This document shows, piece by piece, positions 5,656 to 6,489 of a stretch of 6,489 bases of DNA; the stretch's first letter is position 1; each line of letters starts with the position of its first letter. The stretch is taken from the NCBI GenBank assembly GCA_015655565.1, contig JAATEU010000190.1, forward strand, positions 1-6,489, in the 5' to 3' direction. Source of the DNA: Clostridiales bacterium (GTDB taxonomy: Bacteria; Bacillota; Clostridia; Lachnospirales; Lachnospiraceae). The position numbers and the translations under genes are program-made. The notes under the pieces are model-generated. The model had not been told where the DNA came from. It saw only the letters and a list, made by a program, of their open reading frames with translations, and did not search any database.

Positions 5656-5802
5656 ATGCTTGAAAAATTTTTATTAACCCTGGATATCATGTGGAAGGGA
5701 ATGTTTGGTATTTTTGCTGTTATCATATTAATTACATTTATTGTAATGTTTATTCAATGGTTAGAAAAAACCCTTATAAATAAATCAAATAAAACCGAAT
5801 AA
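5656..5802 (+). CDS. Small OadG-like membrane subunit (48 aa)
   Basis: This 48-aa protein has one membrane helix (about 16-36, GMFGIFAVIILITFIVMFIQW) after a short amphipathic start and before a Lys/Asn-rich tail. The GM-x-GIF entry to the helix resembles the OadG-related small subunits found beside clostridial beta subunits; in the pump the gamma subunit anchors and assembles the complex. It lacks the C-terminal His-rich or extended tail of full OadG proteins. AAGGAG sits 6 nt before the ATG, and the gene follows the beta subunit by 93 nt with no terminator between, so both are likely on one mRNA. The position supports the function more strongly than the short sequence does. Confidence 0.82.
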   Translation: MLEKFLLTLDIMWKGMFGIFAVIILITFIVMFIQWLEKTLINKSNKTE

Positions 5803-5931
5803 CAAAAATTATGGTTTTTACCAATTAAATTACGCTATGGAACTATGGGGTTATTGCAAGATTCAATATTTAATACTTTGCCCGGTTTCGGGTTTTATAA
5901 ATGAATATTTTTAATATCCCAATCACAAAAA

Positions 5932-5977
5932 CTTTGGCGGCATTGAAAGCTGAATAAAACTTTCAATGCCGCCAAAG
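5932..5977. terminator. Strong bidirectional terminator between convergent genes
   Basis: A perfect 18-bp stem, CTTTGGCGGCATTGAAAG (5932-5949) with its complement (5960-5977), closes a 10-nt loop. On the plus strand it leads into CTTTTTAATT; on the minus strand it leads into a run of five T. It ends the sodium-pump unit on the plus strand and the small minus-strand gene, whose stop is only 4 nt from the stem. A weak plus-strand hairpin with T4 (CCCG/CGGG, 5881-5896) lies just upstream and may assist. Confidence 0.9.
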
Positions 5978-5981
5978 CTTT

Positions 5982-6265
5982 TTAATTACAGGGCTGATTA
6001 AAATCCGGCAGAAAAAAAATATACAAATCCTGTTTCTTTGCATAAACAATTCTTGTTTTTACTTTATAATTCTTTTCAATAAATACAGGCTTCTGCAAAT
6101 CTTCAAAGTCCACAGCCGCAGAATTTCTCCCCGGCTTCCTCGCTTTTATCAATGACCTATATTTATTTGTACCAAATGCACTGACCTCATCCTTTATGGT
6201 TGCCAAGGATTGTATTTTACAACAAAATTTTTAAGTATTTTAAAATTATGCAGTTCTTTTAACAT
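5982..6265 (-). CDS. Unrecognised small gene with apparent -1 frameshift (94 aa if joined)
   Basis: The only well-supported start is the ATG at 6263-6265, with GGAGGAG 7 nt upstream. Its frame gives only 23 codons (MLKELHNFKILKNFVVKYN...) and stops at 6194-6196. The overlapping -1 frame is open from 6230 to the stop at 5982-5984 but has no ATG and no ribosome binding site of its own (a TTG at 6204-6206 is unsupported). The in-frame heptamer A AAT TTT (6224-6230) lies where a -1 slip would join them, giving 94 aa: a basic N-terminal half (TNKYRSLIKARKPGRN) and a hydrophobic end (LYIFFLPDF). A hairpin ATCCTT/AAGGAT (6205-6210 with 6189-6194) follows 13 nt later. The bidirectional terminator right after the stop supports an expressed gene. 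It may be programmed frameshifting, a pseudogene from one indel, or an error in the A5T4 run. I do not recognise the protein. Confidence 0.6.
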
Positions 6266-6284
6266 AGAGAGGCTCCTCCGAATA

Positions 6285-6305
6285 TCATATTAGTAGACTA
6301 TATGA
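6285..6305. promoter_or_regulatory. Dyad between two divergent genes, possible operator
   Basis: TCATATTAGT and ACTATATGA (6285-6294 and 6297-6305) are inverted copies apart from one extra base, with only 2 bp between. The dyad lies in the 53 bp separating the minus-strand ATG at 6265 and the plus-strand ATG at 6319 and touches the plus-strand ribosome binding site. It could be a shared operator or a small hairpin. No strong promoter was found for either gene here; TATGAT on the minus strand (6283-6288) is a weak -10 candidate without a good -35. Confidence 0.4.
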
Positions 6306-6318
6306 AAGGAGTTAATTT

Positions 6319-6489
6319 ATGTTAAGAAATAATATAACAAAAATATTTTTCTACCCCTTGGGTTTTACCATAAATCTAAAATTTATTAACCCAATCCTTA
6401 TCTTATTGGCAATTGTATTTCTTTGCGCTACCGGACTTTTGATGTATTTCTTATTGAACCGAAAGAAAAAAAAGAAGTTTACCTTAAAA
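6319..6489 (+). CDS. Unrecognised small membrane protein, start only (runs off window)
   Basis: The ATG at 6319 has AAAGGAG 7 nt upstream, and the frame stays open for 57 codons to the window end. Residues about 25-46 (NPILILLAIVFLCATGLLMYF) form one clear membrane helix, followed by the positively charged NRKKKKKF, which places the N-terminus outside and the continuation in the cytoplasm by the positive-inside rule. The first 23 residues contain aromatic and hydrophobic groups but no clear signal peptidase site. No family is recognisable from the visible part. It is divergent from the frameshifted gene and shares the short dyad-bearing gap with it. Confidence 0.7.
   Translation, partial: MLRNNITKIFFYPLGFTINLKFINPILILLAIVFLCATGLLMYFLLNRKKKKKFTLK

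Noticed and set aside
5881..5896. CCCG/CGGG hairpin with T4 as the main terminator of the sodium-pump unit
   Set aside because: The stem has only 4 bp; the 18-bp hairpin at 5932-5977 is far stronger.

Overview
The window (about 6.5 kb, AT-rich) reads like the chromosome of a low-GC anaerobic Firmicute, most likely a clostridium of the Lachnospiraceae type. The reasons are strong AGGAGG-type ribosome binding sites, a lipoprotein solute-binding protein typical of Clostridia, a sodium-pump decarboxylase beta subunit paired with a tiny one-helix partner, and dense use of intrinsic terminators. No insertion sequence, CRISPR array, rRNA or tRNA was seen.

Layout. (1) Bases 1-2312, minus strand: a polar amino-acid ABC importer in the order binding lipoprotein, permease, ATPase (the last cut by the window edge). 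A long hairpin with a U-rich tail and a second good promoter lie between binding protein and permease, so the two parts can be made in different amounts. (2) Bases 2378-4130, minus strand: a HEAT-repeat protein fused to an RNA-methyltransferase-like domain. It has its own terminator, and its promoter is followed by a 33-codon ORF with an unusual AUU start that runs directly into the methyltransferase ribosome binding site. (3) Bases 4184-5802, plus strand: a promoter, a roughly 200-nt leader that folds into several helices and ends in a strong hairpin terminator, then a sodium-translocating decarboxylase beta subunit and a 48-aa membrane protein of the gamma-subunit type. The leader looks like a riboswitch or other cis-acting RNA controlling a sodium pump. 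(4) Bases 5932-6489: a shared bidirectional terminator, a small minus-strand gene whose only good start lies in a different frame from its long 3' part, a short divergent region with a dyad, and the start of a plus-strand membrane protein cut by the window end.

How the parts relate: the importer would bring in a polar amino acid; the beta subunit and its small partner would couple a biotin-dependent decarboxylation to sodium export, but the carboxyltransferase and biotin subunits are not in this window. The methyltransferase is probably an unrelated housekeeping RNA-modification gene. The most promising undescribed items are the structured leader in front of the sodium-pump gene and the apparently frameshifted gene next to the right end.
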